Below are positions 1 through 8,316 of a stretch of 64,000 nt of DNA, piece after piece (the stretch's first letter is position 1; each line of letters begins with the position of its first letter). A model generated the notes under the pieces. The model worked only from the letters and a program-made list of their open reading frames with translations, did not search any database and was not told where the DNA came from. The position numbers and the translations under genes are program-made. The DNA is from Streptomyces sp. S.PB5. Its GTDB lineage: Bacteria; Actinomycetota; Actinomycetes; Streptomycetales; Streptomycetaceae. The stretch covers positions 31,660-95,659 of the forward strand of contig NZ_JAQMWP010000029.1 of NCBI RefSeq assembly GCF_030403745.1. The letters are read 5' to 3'.

Positions 1-969
1 GAAGAGCACGGCTCCGGCGACCGCGCTGAGGACGACGAGGACACCGGCGTAGGCGAACGAGCTCAGGAAGAAGAACGGGAACACCAGCAGCGCGCACAGC
101 GACACGGCGACGGTGATCCCGCTGAACACCACCGTGCGGCCGGCGGCGGCGGTCGCCGTGAGGACGGCCGCCTCCCGGTCCCGGCCGGCGCCGCGCTCCT
201 CGCGGTAACGGTTGATGACGAACAGGCTGTAGTCCACGCCCAGTCCGAGGCCGAGCACGAGGGCCAGGTTCGCGGCGAACGTCGACACCTCGGTGAACTG
301 GGCGAGCAGGCGCAGGCCCGCGAGTGTGCCGATGACGGAGAACAGACCGACCGCCACGGTCAGCAGGGCGGCCGTGGTGCGCCGGTAGACCAGGATCAGC
401 AGGAGCAGCACGACCGGCAGGGCGAAGGCCTCCGCGCGCAGGAAGTCGGCACGGGCCTGTTCACCCACCTGCCGGGAGATCTCCTCCTGTCCTCCGACCC
501 GGACATCGAGTTCAGGAGTGGTGCGGGTCAACTCCGGGGAGAGGGACGCCAGTTGCTTGCGCGTCTCGGTGGCGTCGCCGTCCAGGTGAGCGAGGATCAG
601 GGCGCGCCGCCCGTCCTCACTGCGCAGGGCGGGGCTGCCCGCGTCCCAGTAAGAGGTCACGTCCGTGACGCGCGGCAACTGCGCTGCCTCGGCGACGAGT
701 TCCCGTGCGGCCCGTTCGGTGCGCGCACTGTCCACGTCCCCGTCGCGGGCCGTGACGAGGAGGGCGAGATTGGGGTTCCCGGTGCGGAAGTCGTCGCGCA
801 GCAGGTCGCCGGCGCGCACGGACTCGGTGCCGGGAGAGCTCCAGCGCGAGAGGTCGAGGTCCTCCTGGGCGCCCGCTCCGTAGGCGCCGAGGCCGAGCAG
901 GACGAGAAGCGCGCCGATCAGTACGGCGCGACTGCGCCGCACCGCCAGTCGGCCGAGCCGGGTGAGCAT
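1..969 (-). CDS. MMPL/RND-type transporter, N-terminal part (cut by window edge)
   Basis: The reading frame opens at an ATG (969) and runs off the left edge, giving about 323 N-terminal residues. One membrane helix lies near residues 14-33, then a soluble domain of about 130 residues, then a dense run of helices from about residue 165. The motif GLGLGVDYSLFVINRYREE in that run is typical of MMPL (RND superfamily) exporters, which move lipids or other hydrophobic molecules across the membrane. The C-terminal half is not visible and the substrate cannot be inferred. It diverges from the SARP-type regulator at 1085 with about 115 bases between starts, so that regulator is a plausible controller (inference). 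Confidence 0.9.
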   Translation of the reverse strand, partial: MLTRLGRLAVRRSRAVLIGALLVLLGLGAYGAGAQEDLDLSRWSSPGTESVRAGDLLRDDFRTGNPNLALLVTARDGDVDSARTERAARELVAEAAQLPRVTDVTSYWDAGSPALRSEDGRRALILAHLDGDATETRKQLASLSPELTRTTPELDVRVGGQEEISRQVGEQARADFLRAEAFALPVVLLLLILVYRRTTAALLTVAVGLFSVIGTLAGLRLLAQFTEVSTFAANLALVLGLGLGVDYSLFVINRYREERGAGRDREAAVLTATAAAGRTVVFSGITVAVSLCALLVFPFFFLSSFAYAGVLVVLSAVAGAVLF

Positions 970-1084
970 GGGGCGGCCCTTCCAGAGGAGTCGGGGTCCG
1001 GGTGACCGGACCACCGTCCGCCCGCCCGCTGGAAGGCCCGCTGGAAGATCCACTGGAACGCGACGGCGGCGTTACGCTCGACGC

Positions 1085-1870
1085 ATGGGTGAGGGGACTG
1101 CCGGAACCGTCCGCTTCGAACTGCTGGGCCCGCTGCGGGCGTTGCGCGACGGCGTCGAGGTGCCGCTGGGCCCGCCGAAGCAGCGCGCGGTCCTCGCCGT
1201 GCTCCTGCTCCAGGAGGGGCGCCCCCTGTCGTACGACGGGCTGGTCGAGGCGGTGTGGGGCGGCGCACCGCCGGTCCATGTGCGCAACCTCGTGCAGAAG
1301 TACGTCTCCGGGCTGCGCCGTGCACTCGGGGACGACGTGCTGCTGGAGTGGACCGGCGCGGGATACCGGCTGACCGGGGCCGTCATCGGCGATCTGGCCG
1401 AACGCCGGCTCCTGGTCGACGAGGCGCTCGCCGCACGTGACGTCGGCGAGATACAGCGCGCAGTGGAACTGGCGGGCCGGGCGGAGGAGTTGTGGCGCGG
1501 CGACTTCGCGGAGGGCCTGCAAGCGCCGGGGCTGGCGGCGGAGCGGCTGCGCTGGACCGAGAAACGGCTCACCGTGCTCGAAGCGCGCCTCGAGGGCGAG
1601 ATCACCCTCGGCCGGTCTTTCGCGTACCTCCACGAACTGGTCCGCCTCGTGGCGACGCACCCCTTGCGCGAGCGCCTGGTCGAGCTGCTGATGCTCGCCC
1701 TGTGCCGCCTGGGCCGCCCCTCTGACGCACTCACCGCCTACGAAGGCGTACGACAACGGCTCGCGGAAGCGATGGGGGCGGACCCGGGACCCGCGCTGCG
1801 GTCCCTGCACGCGCGGGTACTGCGCCAGGACCCGGAACTGCTGCCTTCACCCACGGTGCCGGTCGGATGA
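1085..1870 (+). CDS. AfsR/SARP-family transcriptional regulator (winged helix + BTAD)
   Basis: A 261-residue protein. Residues about 7-97 look like the OmpR-type winged-helix DNA-binding domain of SARP proteins (RFELLGPLRAL, PPKQRAVLAVLLL, GYRL). Residues about 100-245 look like the bacterial transcriptional activation domain, ending with the typical SDALTAYEGVRQRLAEAMGADPGPALRSLH segment pattern. It has no ATPase or TPR extension, so it is a small stand-alone SARP. SARPs usually activate secondary-metabolite or transport genes; here the only divergent neighbour is the MMPL transporter. The ATG at 1085 is the first start that fits the domain boundary; no strong ribosome-binding site is obvious. 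Confidence 0.85.
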   Translation: MGEGTAGTVRFELLGPLRALRDGVEVPLGPPKQRAVLAVLLLQEGRPLSYDGLVEAVWGGAPPVHVRNLVQKYVSGLRRALGDDVLLEWTGAGYRLTGAVIGDLAERRLLVDEALAARDVGEIQRAVELAGRAEELWRGDFAEGLQAPGLAAERLRWTEKRLTVLEARLEGEITLGRSFAYLHELVRLVATHPLRERLVELLMLALCRLGRPSDALTAYEGVRQRLAEAMGADPGPALRSLHARVLRQDPELLPSPTVPVG

Positions 1871-1911
1871 GCGACCGCCCCACCCCATGACGCGTCGGGC
1901 CGTGGCGAGCC

Positions 1912-3171
1912 TCAGGCCACCGTCCGCAGCCCGCCCGTCGAGGCCGCCTTCGTCCCCCGCACGACCCGGTGCGCACAGGCGGCCGCCAGCAGCTCCCCCA
2001 GCAGATCCGGATCCCCGACCTCCAGCCCCAGCAACGACTCGATCCGCTCCAGCCGCTGATAGAGCGACTGCCGCCCTATGTGCAGCAGCGCCGCGGTCCT
2101 CGTCGGCGAGCATCCGTTGCGCAGATGCACCTCCAACGTCCGCACAAGATCGCTCCCATGCGCCGCCTCCCACTCCAGCAAGGGCCCCAGCGCATGCTGC
2201 ACCAGCCGGGCCAGCCGGTCCCGGTTCGCGTCGATCCCGCCCCGCGTCAGCTCCCGCTCCAACGCCAGCGCCCGGGAGGACGTCACCAACGGTCCCTCCG
2301 GCGCCCCCGGCTCCGCGGCCGGGACGGTCAACGCCAGCTCCAGCGTCGTACGCGCCGCCCGCAGCGTGTCGCTCCACCGCAGCCACCCGCTCCCCACGGC
2401 GACCGCATGCCCGACGGCCACCGTCAGCCCCGGTTCGGCGGAGGCCCGGAACGCCTCCTGAACTCCCCGGATGGGGTCACCGGCCCGGGCCCCGGGCAAC
2501 GCCACGAGCGCCAGCGCATCCCCCGGGAACACGGCCCGCAGCACCGCCGCCCCGCCCAGCAGCCGTACCGCCCGGTCCACGACCCCCGCATCGCGCGCCC
2601 CGTGCACGGACACCCCGATCAGCCGTGCCCCCGGCCCCGGATGGAACCCGGCGAGCGCCGCCCGCGCCTCCACCTCCGGCTGGTTCAACGCCGCCCTGTC
2701 CGCGAGATCCGCGAGCAGCGCCGCCGTATGGTCGTCCCCCCACGGCCGTACCACCGCCCGCCCGGACAGCCCCCGCGCCACGATCGCCCGATTGGCGGCC
2801 TCGGTGATCCGTACGAAGGGCACGACCCGGTGCATGGCCAGCAGGGGCAGCTCAAGGCGCCGGGCCTCGTCGATCACCTCGGCCGGCATGGCGGGCAGCG
2901 ACCGGCCGACCTCCACCGCGAGCCCCGCCGCGCCCCGGGCCGCCAGCTCCCGGACGTACCGGCGCCGGACCTCGGCGTCCGGCTCGGTCAGCCCGAAGCC
3001 GTTGGTGAGCAGCAGTTCGCCGCCGTCGAGGAAGTTCGCGCCCTCGTAGACCTCGCTGGAGTGGACCCAGCGGACGGGCCGGTCGAGGGCGCCCTCACCG
3101 GCGAGCAGCTCCGGCTCGGTCGCGCGGACGGGGTCGAGGGTGAGGACTTCGCGGAGGGTGAGTGCGGGCAC
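1912..3171 (-). CDS. PucR-family transcriptional regulator
   Basis: A 419-residue protein. The GTG at 3171 is chosen because a GGAGG lies five bases upstream and the protein then begins with the usual PucR start (VPALTLREVLTLDPVR). The N-terminal half is the PucR ligand-sensing domain, the middle a GGDEF-like region, and the C-terminus the helix-turn-helix found in PucR and CdaR proteins (LEVHLRNGCSPTRTAALLHI...QSLYQRLERIE). PucR proteins control purine or related nitrogen catabolism. It diverges from the deaminase/oxygenase pair at 3283-4696 with 111 bases between, so it probably regulates that pair (inference). Confidence 0.88.
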   Translation of the reverse strand: MPALTLREVLTLDPVRATEPELLAGEGALDRPVRWVHSSEVYEGANFLDGGELLLTNGFGLTEPDAEVRRRYVRELAARGAAGLAVEVGRSLPAMPAEVIDEARRLELPLLAMHRVVPFVRITEAANRAIVARGLSGRAVVRPWGDDHTAALLADLADRAALNQPEVEARAALAGFHPGPGARLIGVSVHGARDAGVVDRAVRLLGGAAVLRAVFPGDALALVALPGARAGDPIRGVQEAFRASAEPGLTVAVGHAVAVGSGWLRWSDTLRAARTTLELALTVPAAEPGAPEGPLVTSSRALALERELTRGGIDANRDRLARLVQHALGPLLEWEAAHGSDLVRTLEVHLRNGCSPTRTAALLHIGRQSLYQRLERIESLLGLEVGDPDLLGELLAAACAHRVVRGTKAASTGGLRTVA

Positions 3172-3282
3172 GGGAACCTCCAGGGCGCTGACAGTTCCGC
3201 CGACAGAACGTCCGGCTGCGGACTGCCGGGAGAGTACTTTCCGCACGTTGCCCTGGTGTTTCGGCCACAGGAGAGTGGACGC

Positions 3283-3726
3283 ATGGACCTTTTCCGTACG
3301 TGGCTCACCACCGCCGTCGCGGAGGCCCGCACCGGTCTCGCCGAGGGTGGCATCCCGATCGGCGCCGCGCTCTACGCGGCCGACGGCACCCTGCTGGGCC
3401 GCGGCCACAACCGGCGCGTCCAGGACGACGATCCCTCCATGCACGCGGAGACGGCGGCGTTCCGGGCGGCGGGACGGCAGCGGTCGTACCGCGGCACGAC
3501 GATGGTGACGACCCTCTCGCCCTGCTGGTACTGCTCCGGACTGGTCCGGCAGTTCGGCATCTCCCGGGTGGTGGTCGGAGAGGCGGCCACCTTCCACGGC
3601 GGGCACGACTGGCTCGCCGAGCACGGCGTCGAGATCGTCCTGCTGGACGACCCGGAGTGCGTCGAGCTGATGCGTGACTTCATCAAGAACAACCCGGCAC
3701 TGTGGAATGAGGACATCGGTGAGTGA
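3283..3726 (+). CDS. Cytosine deaminase-like nucleoside deaminase
   Basis: A 147-residue zinc deaminase. The catalytic HAE is at residues 54-56 and the zinc cysteines are in SPCWYC at 79-84. The short single-domain form and the C-terminal ending (LWNEDIGE) resemble the yeast-type cytosine deaminase rather than the large bacterial CodA. It probably hydrolyses cytosine to uracil and ammonia in the cytoplasm, although another nucleobase or pterin is possible. The ATG at 3283 follows a purine-rich GGAGAG eight bases upstream. Its stop overlaps the start of the following oxygenase gene, which indicates translational coupling, and the divergent PucR gene suggests nitrogen-source control. Confidence 0.85.
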   Translation: MDLFRTWLTTAVAEARTGLAEGGIPIGAALYAADGTLLGRGHNRRVQDDDPSMHAETAAFRAAGRQRSYRGTTMVTTLSPCWYCSGLVRQFGISRVVVGEAATFHGGHDWLAEHGVEIVLLDDPECVELMRDFIKNNPALWNEDIGE

Positions 3727-4696
3727 GCCCCGCATCCCCACGATCGACCTGAGGCGCTGGACCGAGGGCGACCCCGAGACCCGCGCGGCGATCGCCCGCA
3801 CCCTCGACGCGGCCCTCCAGAGCGCCGGGTTCTTCCTGGTCACCGGGCACGGCGTCGACCCCGCCCTGCGCGCCGGGATCCGGGAGGCGGCCCGGACCTT
3901 CTTCCGGATGCCCGTCGACGTCAAGGAGCCCTACACCGCGAAGGTCGGCGGGCGGGGATGGCTCGGCCCGGGCGCCGAGGCCAACGGGTACTCGGAGGGG
4001 ACCGAGACCCCGCCGGACCTAAAGGAGTCCCTCACCTTCGCGACCCACGACCCCTTCGACGACCCAGTCGTCAACGCCGAGTGGTACGCGCCCAACGTCT
4101 GGCCGGCGGAGGTGCCGGAGCTGCGGACCCTGTGCGAGGAGTACCTGGCGCGGATGGGCGAGCTGGAGAACCAGCTCCTCGACCTGCTGGGGGTGGCGTT
4201 GGGCCTCGAACACGACTTCTTCTCACGGCACATGGACCACCCCACCTACGGCTTCAACATCAACTGGTACCCGGGGACGGAGGTCATGGGCGACCCCGCA
4301 CCCGGCCAGTTCCGCATCGGCCCGCACACCGACTTCGGCACGGTGACGATCCTCGACCGGCAGGCGGGCAAGGGCGGACTGCAGGTGTACACAGACCCCG
4401 CGGACGGGGGTGGCGGCTGGGAGGACGCGCCCTTCGACCCGGACGCCTTCACGATCAACATCGGTGACCTGATGGCCCGTTGGACCGGCGACCGCTGGCG
4501 CTCGGGCCGCCACCGCGTCCTGCCGCCCCCGGCCGACGCCCCCGCCGAGGAGCTGATGTCCCTCGTCTACTTCGGCGAGTGCACTCCGGGAACGCTGGTG
4601 GAGTCGGTACCGGCACCGGTCGGGCGGGTGGCGTACGAGCCGGTCGACTCGCATGTGTACCTGCGGGAGAAGCTGGACTCGATCACCGTCGACTGA
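3719..4696 (+). CDS. Isopenicillin N synthase-family non-heme iron oxygenase
   Basis: A 325-residue protein of the 2OG-Fe(II)/isopenicillin N synthase superfamily. The N-terminal DIOX_N-like region (IPTIDLRRW...GFFLVTGHGVD) is followed by the jelly-roll domain. Iron ligands are visible as HTD (H203, D205) and a distal histidine in SGRHRV (H265). The Arg-x-Ser that normally binds the substrate or cofactor carboxylate appears as Leu-Met-Ser in EELMSLVYF, so co-substrate use is uncertain. The GTG at 3719 is preferred: GAGGA sits five bases upstream and the start overlaps the deaminase stop by eight bases. It likely works with the deaminase on a purine or pyrimidine-derived compound (inference). 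Confidence 0.85.
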   Translation: MSEPRIPTIDLRRWTEGDPETRAAIARTLDAALQSAGFFLVTGHGVDPALRAGIREAARTFFRMPVDVKEPYTAKVGGRGWLGPGAEANGYSEGTETPPDLKESLTFATHDPFDDPVVNAEWYAPNVWPAEVPELRTLCEEYLARMGELENQLLDLLGVALGLEHDFFSRHMDHPTYGFNINWYPGTEVMGDPAPGQFRIGPHTDFGTVTILDRQAGKGGLQVYTDPADGGGGWEDAPFDPDAFTINIGDLMARWTGDRWRSGRHRVLPPPADAPAEELMSLVYFGECTPGTLVESVPAPVGRVAYEPVDSHVYLREKLDSITVD

Positions 4697-4708
4697 CACC
4701 AGGGCGCT

Positions 4709-4993
4709 CTAGTACCAGACGGTCAGATACCAGCCCGACGGAAACACGGGGACCGGGAGGTAGTGGCAGTCGTAGAGCTCGTAGCCCGAGGCCTGGCCGG
4801 CGGCGTCGCACTGCGCGTAGGTCGAGTAGATGCCGATCGTGTGCCAACCCGGCTCCGCGGCCGCGTCCGTTCCGGCGGAGGCCTTCGCGGCTGCCGGCGC
4901 CGCGGGGCCTGCCGCGTGGGCCGTCGCGGCCGTGCCCCCCAGGACGAGCGCACTTCCCAGGGCCACAGTCGCCAGAGCACGTCGCATCTGCAT
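4709..4993 (-). CDS. Small secreted protein
   Basis: A 94-residue protein with a clear Sec signal peptide (MQMRRALATVALGSALVLGG, cleavage likely after AHA near residue 26). It has an Ala-rich linker and a C-terminal region containing two cysteines (AQCDAAGQ and LYDCHY) that could form a disulfide. The start ATG at 4993 has AGGGG seven bases upstream. The mature part of about 65 residues, aromatic at its end (GWYLTVWY), matches no function I recognise. It is convergent with the oxygenase gene and separated from it by only 12 bases. Confidence 0.8.
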   Translation of the reverse strand: MQMRRALATVALGSALVLGGTAATAHAAGPAAPAAAKASAGTDAAAEPGWHTIGIYSTYAQCDAAGQASGYELYDCHYLPVPVFPSGWYLTVWY

Positions 4994-5102
4994 GGTGTTC
5001 CCCTCTCGGTTCGGTGCAGAGGTTGCATAGGTCGTGCGGAGAATCTCCCGCAAAGCGCTCAATGAACACCGGAGGCCGATTGGAGACCACGGTTGCGCAG
5101 TT

Positions 5103-5501
5103 CTAGCCGAGCGTCTCGACGAGCCTCTCGAACCGGGCCCGCCACCGCGCCTCGGACTCCCCCTCACCCTCGCCCTGGAACTCATGGGTGAAGCGGAGCG
5201 CCGTGCCGTCGTCCCCGTCCCGCTCCAGATGGAACCTGACCCGCCCGCCCTCCACCGTGTACTCGGCGACCCGCTCCACGTCCCAGGCGGTGACATGCCC
5301 CGACCCCAGCCCGCGCAGCGCGACCGCGCCGCCGAGCCGGGGCTGAAGCACCTCCGCCGCCGTGAACCAGCCCGCGAGCCCGTCCGCCGTGGCCAGCACC
5401 GGCCAGACCGTCTCCATGGGGCGCGGGAGCCGCACCAGGAAGTGCAGGATGTGCGTGTTCCCGTGGGTCTGACTGGTGCCCTGTTCGATGGATCCGGTCA
5501 T
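5103..5501 (-). CDS. SRPBCC/AHSA1-type ligand-binding domain protein
   Basis: A 132-residue protein with the START/AHSA1-like pattern (HFLVRLPRPMETVWPVLATADGLAGWF... then FTHEFQ and a C-terminal helix with WRARFERL). Such proteins form a helix-grip fold around a hydrophobic pocket; the ligand here is unknown. The start ATG at 5501 has only a weak upstream purine run, so the exact N-terminus is uncertain. It is downstream of the CU044_5270-type gene on the same strand with a 43-base gap and could be cotranscribed with it. Confidence 0.75.
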   Translation of the reverse strand: MTGSIEQGTSQTHGNTHILHFLVRLPRPMETVWPVLATADGLAGWFTAAEVLQPRLGGAVALRGLGSGHVTAWDVERVAEYTVEGGRVRFHLERDGDDGTALRFTHEFQGEGEGESEARWRARFERLVETLG

Positions 5502-5544
5502 GACACCAGCGTGGCCCTTGGGGGGAGGTTCCGCACGTGGTCGG

Positions 5545-6471
5545 CTACGGGCGCTCGCCGCGCTTGTCCACGACCGTGCGCTCCAGTACGGCGGTCTGTG
5601 CGGTGACGTCCCCCTTCTTGGGCCCCCAGGGCAGGTCCTGCACCGCGACCTCCCGCTCACCGAGGTATTCCTTGGTCTTCTTGTCGAAGATCAGCTCGTG
5701 GCGCTCCCCGTCCTCGACCCTCGCGACGGCGATCCCGTGCCGTCCCGCCGCGTCCACGGCGTCGTCGATCACGAACACGCCGGAGATCTTCGCGGCCGCG
5801 CGGTAGAGGGCGGCGGTCTGCGCGGGCGGCATCAGGGACTCCCGGGCGAGGTCCCCGACCAGGACGAAGTTGGCGTCGTCCTTGTTCTTGCTGCCGTCGC
5901 CGCTGACCTCGTTCAGCCACGTGTACACCTTGTCCGGGTCAGTCGGCAGGGTCTGCAGATGGCGGTAGTTGGTGTTGGAGGGTATGCCCGGCGTCGGGGC
6001 CTCCAGCAGCATGTCGTCGTGGCCGGCGAACGGTTCGTGCAGCAGCCCCTGTTCCTCGCCGTCGACGGACAGCCACACCTCGCGCTCGTGGATCGGGTCG
6101 AGCTTCGCGGGCCCGTCGCCGTCCTGGCTGCTCCAGGCGACCTTGCTCTTGATGTACACGAACTGGTCGTCCCGGATGCCGGCGGGCACCGAGGCGTGCT
6201 CGGCGGCGAGCGCGATGTCCTCCAGCAGGGTCGCGGCGGTCTGCGGGGCGGCCGAAGTCGGCTTGGCGACCGGCGGCGCCGACTCCCCCGAACCGGACGG
6301 CACGGCGAAGGTGAGCGTCACGGCGGTCACGGCCGCGACGGCTCCGGCGACCAGGGCGGGGCGGAGCCAGACCCTCCGTACTCGGGGTTCCTGCCGGATC
6401 TCGGTCATCAGATGCTCCTTGAGCAGTCGGTGACGGCCCGGCGGAAGGTCCTTCTCGGGAAGCTGGTTCAT
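5545..6471 (-). CDS. CU044_5270-type membrane-anchored protein, sigma-factor partner
   Basis: A 308-residue protein. A short cytoplasmic N-terminus (MNQLPEKDLPPGRHRLLKEHLM) precedes a single membrane helix near residues 38-57 and an exported domain of about 240 residues. The soluble part has the features of CU044_5270 proteins (FVYIKSKV, REVWLSVDGEEQGLL, DAAGRHGIAV, ELIFDKKTKEYLGE). Its ATG overlaps the stop of the ECF sigma factor gene by four bases (6468-6471), so the two are translationally coupled. By position it may act as an anti-sigma or signal-sensing partner, but no zinc-binding anti-sigma motif is visible. Confidence 0.82.
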   Translation of the reverse strand: MNQLPEKDLPPGRHRLLKEHLMTEIRQEPRVRRVWLRPALVAGAVAAVTAVTLTFAVPSGSGESAPPVAKPTSAAPQTAATLLEDIALAAEHASVPAGIRDDQFVYIKSKVAWSSQDGDGPAKLDPIHEREVWLSVDGEEQGLLHEPFAGHDDMLLEAPTPGIPSNTNYRHLQTLPTDPDKVYTWLNEVSGDGSKNKDDANFVLVGDLARESLMPPAQTAALYRAAAKISGVFVIDDAVDAAGRHGIAVARVEDGERHELIFDKKTKEYLGEREVAVQDLPWGPKKGDVTAQTAVLERTVVDKRGERP

Positions 6472-7082
6472 CGGTCTCCCTCCCTCAGGGGCCCGACCGC
6501 GTGGGTGCGGTCATCTCTCATCTGTCCGACCGTTCGGGAGAGTTCCATATGTTTCGCGAGCTTTGTCCTCGCGCGCGAGAGCCGGGACCGTACGGTCCCC
6601 ACCGGCACCCCCAGCGCCTCGGCCGCCGCCTCGTACCCAAGGCCCGACCACACGCACAACGCCAGCACCTCCCGCTCGGCCCGCCGCAGCTTCGCCAACG
6701 CGGTCCGTACGACGTCCAGTTGCGCGGCGTCGTCGAGCCGTCCCGCGACCTCGTCGGCGAAGTCCCGTACCGTCTCGTCGCGCGGGAGCCGGGCGACGGC
6801 CGCGGCATGGCGGCGGGCCGCGCGCCGGGTGTTGCGCGTGACGTTGGTCGCGATGCCCAGCAGCCACGGCCGCGGCGAGCCGCCTTCCTCGTCGATCCGG
6901 TCGCGCAGCCGCCACGCGTCGAGGAAGGTCAGCGAGACGACGTCCTCGGCGGTCGACCACTCCCCGGTGAGCCGGTAGGCATGGTTGTAGACGGAGCGTG
7001 CGTACGCGTCGAAGAGGTCACCGAAGGCGTCGTGGTCCCCCGCGCGAATCCGTTTCCGCAAGTTCCGCAGATTCGTGTCCAC
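6468..7082 (-). CDS. ECF-type RNA polymerase sigma factor
   Basis: A 204-residue extracytoplasmic-function sigma factor. Region 2 spans about residues 15-85 (AFGDLFDAYARSVYNHAYRL...AEDVVSLTFLDAWR) and region 4 about residues 120-175 (LAKLRRAEREVLALCVWSGLGYEAAAEALG then VGTVRSRLSRARTKL). Translation starts at a GTG (7082). It is the first gene of a coupled pair with the membrane-anchored CU044_5270 protein, the usual arrangement in which the partner transmits an envelope signal. A strong bidirectional hairpin just upstream insulates it from the cytochrome c genes. Confidence 0.92.
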   Translation of the reverse strand: MDTNLRNLRKRIRAGDHDAFGDLFDAYARSVYNHAYRLTGEWSTAEDVVSLTFLDAWRLRDRIDEEGGSPRPWLLGIATNVTRNTRRAARRHAAAVARLPRDETVRDFADEVAGRLDDAAQLDVVRTALAKLRRAEREVLALCVWSGLGYEAAAEALGVPVGTVRSRLSRARTKLAKHMELSRTVGQMRDDRTHAVGPLREGDR

Positions 7083-7098
7083 GCTCCTCCACCTGTCC

Positions 7099-7155
7099 GT
7101 ACGACGAAGGCCGGTTCCCGTGACTCACGTCACAGGGAACCGGCCTTCGCCGTAC
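7099..7155. terminator. Strong hairpin downstream of ccsB
   Basis: Arms at 7099-7119 and 7135-7155 pair almost perfectly (core CGAAGGCCGGTTCCC) around a short loop. It lies seven bases past the stop of ccsB on the minus strand and directly upstream of the sigma factor gene, so it probably ends the cytochrome c maturation transcript. Confidence 0.8.
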
Positions 7156-7161
7156 GGCAGT

Positions 7162-8316
7162 TCAGAACCCGGCGGCCTGCAGGACGCCCAGGCTGACGTC
7201 GGCGTAGGAGTGCTTGCCGGAGACGAGGATGTTCACGCCGTAGTAGTTGAACAGCCAGCAGCCGAAGGCGAGCAGGGCCAGGTAGGCGGCCTTGCGGCCC
7301 TTCCAGCCGGCGGTGGCGCGGGCGTGCAGGTAACAGGCGTAGGCGACCCAGGTGATGAAGGACCAGGTCTCCTTGGGGTCCCAGCCCCAGTAGCGGCCCC
7401 ACGCGTCGCCCGCCCAGATCGCGCCCGCGATGATCGTGAACGTCCAGAGGGGGAAGACGGCCGCGTTGACCCGGTACGAGAACTTGTCGAGGGACGACGA
7501 GGCGGGCAGCCGCTCCAGGAAGGACGTGGCGAAGCTGCCGGGCTTGCCGCCGTTCGCGAGCTTGTTCTCGTACGAGTCCTTGAAGAGGTACAGGATCGTG
7601 CTGACCGCGCCCACGTAGAAGACCGCGCCGCACAGGATCGCCGTGGAGACGTGGATGTACAGCCAGTACGAGTGAAGGGCGGGAACCAACTGGTCGCTGG
7701 CGGTGTACAAGGCAGTGACGGCGATGCCGAGATCGAGGAGGACCGTCGTGATCAGGAACAGCCCGAGCCAGCGCACGTTCTTCTTCAGCGCGAGCAGCGT
7801 GAGGTACACACCGACGGCGACGGTGGAGAAGGTGATGTTGAACTCGTACATGTTGCCCCACGGGGCCCGCTCCACCGAGGCCGCGCGGGCGATGACCCCA
7901 CCCAGTTCGATGAGAAACGCGAGCACGGTGAGAGACACGGCGATACGCCCGTAGAGGTCGCCCTGCTCGTCCCCGCCATGCGCCCCGGGCCCGTCCGGCA
8001 CGTCCCGCTGCCCGGCCGCGGCCCGCACCACGACCTTGGGCCGCTCCAGTACGGCGGTGGAGCCACCCTTCTTCACCGTGACGGCGGGCGCCTTCCCGCT
8101 GGCCTTGCCCTTGCCCTCGGCGGTCAGCGCGGCGGCGGTGCGGCCGATCTTGCTGCGGCTGCCGAAGATCCATTCGGTGATGTAGGCGAAGAAGGCCAGC
8201 GTGTAGACGGCCATCGCGGAGTAGATCAGCGTGTTGCTGAGGTTCGCGAGATGTTCGTTGGTGGCGGCGGCGAGATTCGTCGCGCCGGCGAGTTCGGTTA
8301 CGGCGGCGAGAGTCAC
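7162..8316 (-). CDS. ccsB: Cytochrome c biogenesis protein CcsB (CcsA family)
   Basis: A 384-residue polytopic membrane protein of the System II heme exporter/lyase. The heme-handling WWD-type motif (WGWDPKETWSFITW) is near residues 300-313, with conserved histidines in the flanking helices (SYWLYIHV, YACYLH). Together with ResB it delivers heme to apocytochrome c on the outer membrane face. The GTG start overlaps the stop of resB by four bases (8313-8316). A linker of about 75 residues after the second helix is Lys- and Ala-rich and probably cytoplasmic. Confidence 0.93.
   Translation of the reverse strand: MTLAAVTELAGATNLAAATNEHLANLSNTLIYSAMAVYTLAFFAYITEWIFGSRSKIGRTAAALTAEGKGKASGKAPAVTVKKGGSTAVLERPKVVVRAAAGQRDVPDGPGAHGGDEQGDLYGRIAVSLTVLAFLIELGGVIARAASVERAPWGNMYEFNITFSTVAVGVYLTLLALKKNVRWLGLFLITTVLLDLGIAVTALYTASDQLVPALHSYWLYIHVSTAILCGAVFYVGAVSTILYLFKDSYENKLANGGKPGSFATSFLERLPASSSLDKFSYRVNAAVFPLWTFTIIAGAIWAGDAWGRYWGWDPKETWSFITWVAYACYLHARATAGWKGRKAAYLALLAFGCWLFNYYGVNILVSGKHSYADVSLGVLQAAGF

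Noticed and set aside
617..1810. Long minus-strand reading frames opposite the SARP regulator
   Set aside because: They are Arg/Pro/Gly-rich shadow frames of the high-G+C gene on the plus strand and of the MMPL gene; no domain is recognisable.
1969..3726. Long plus-strand frame upstream of the deaminase
   Set aside because: Only its last 147 codons (from 3283) are the real deaminase. The rest is antisense to the PucR gene and compositionally a shadow.
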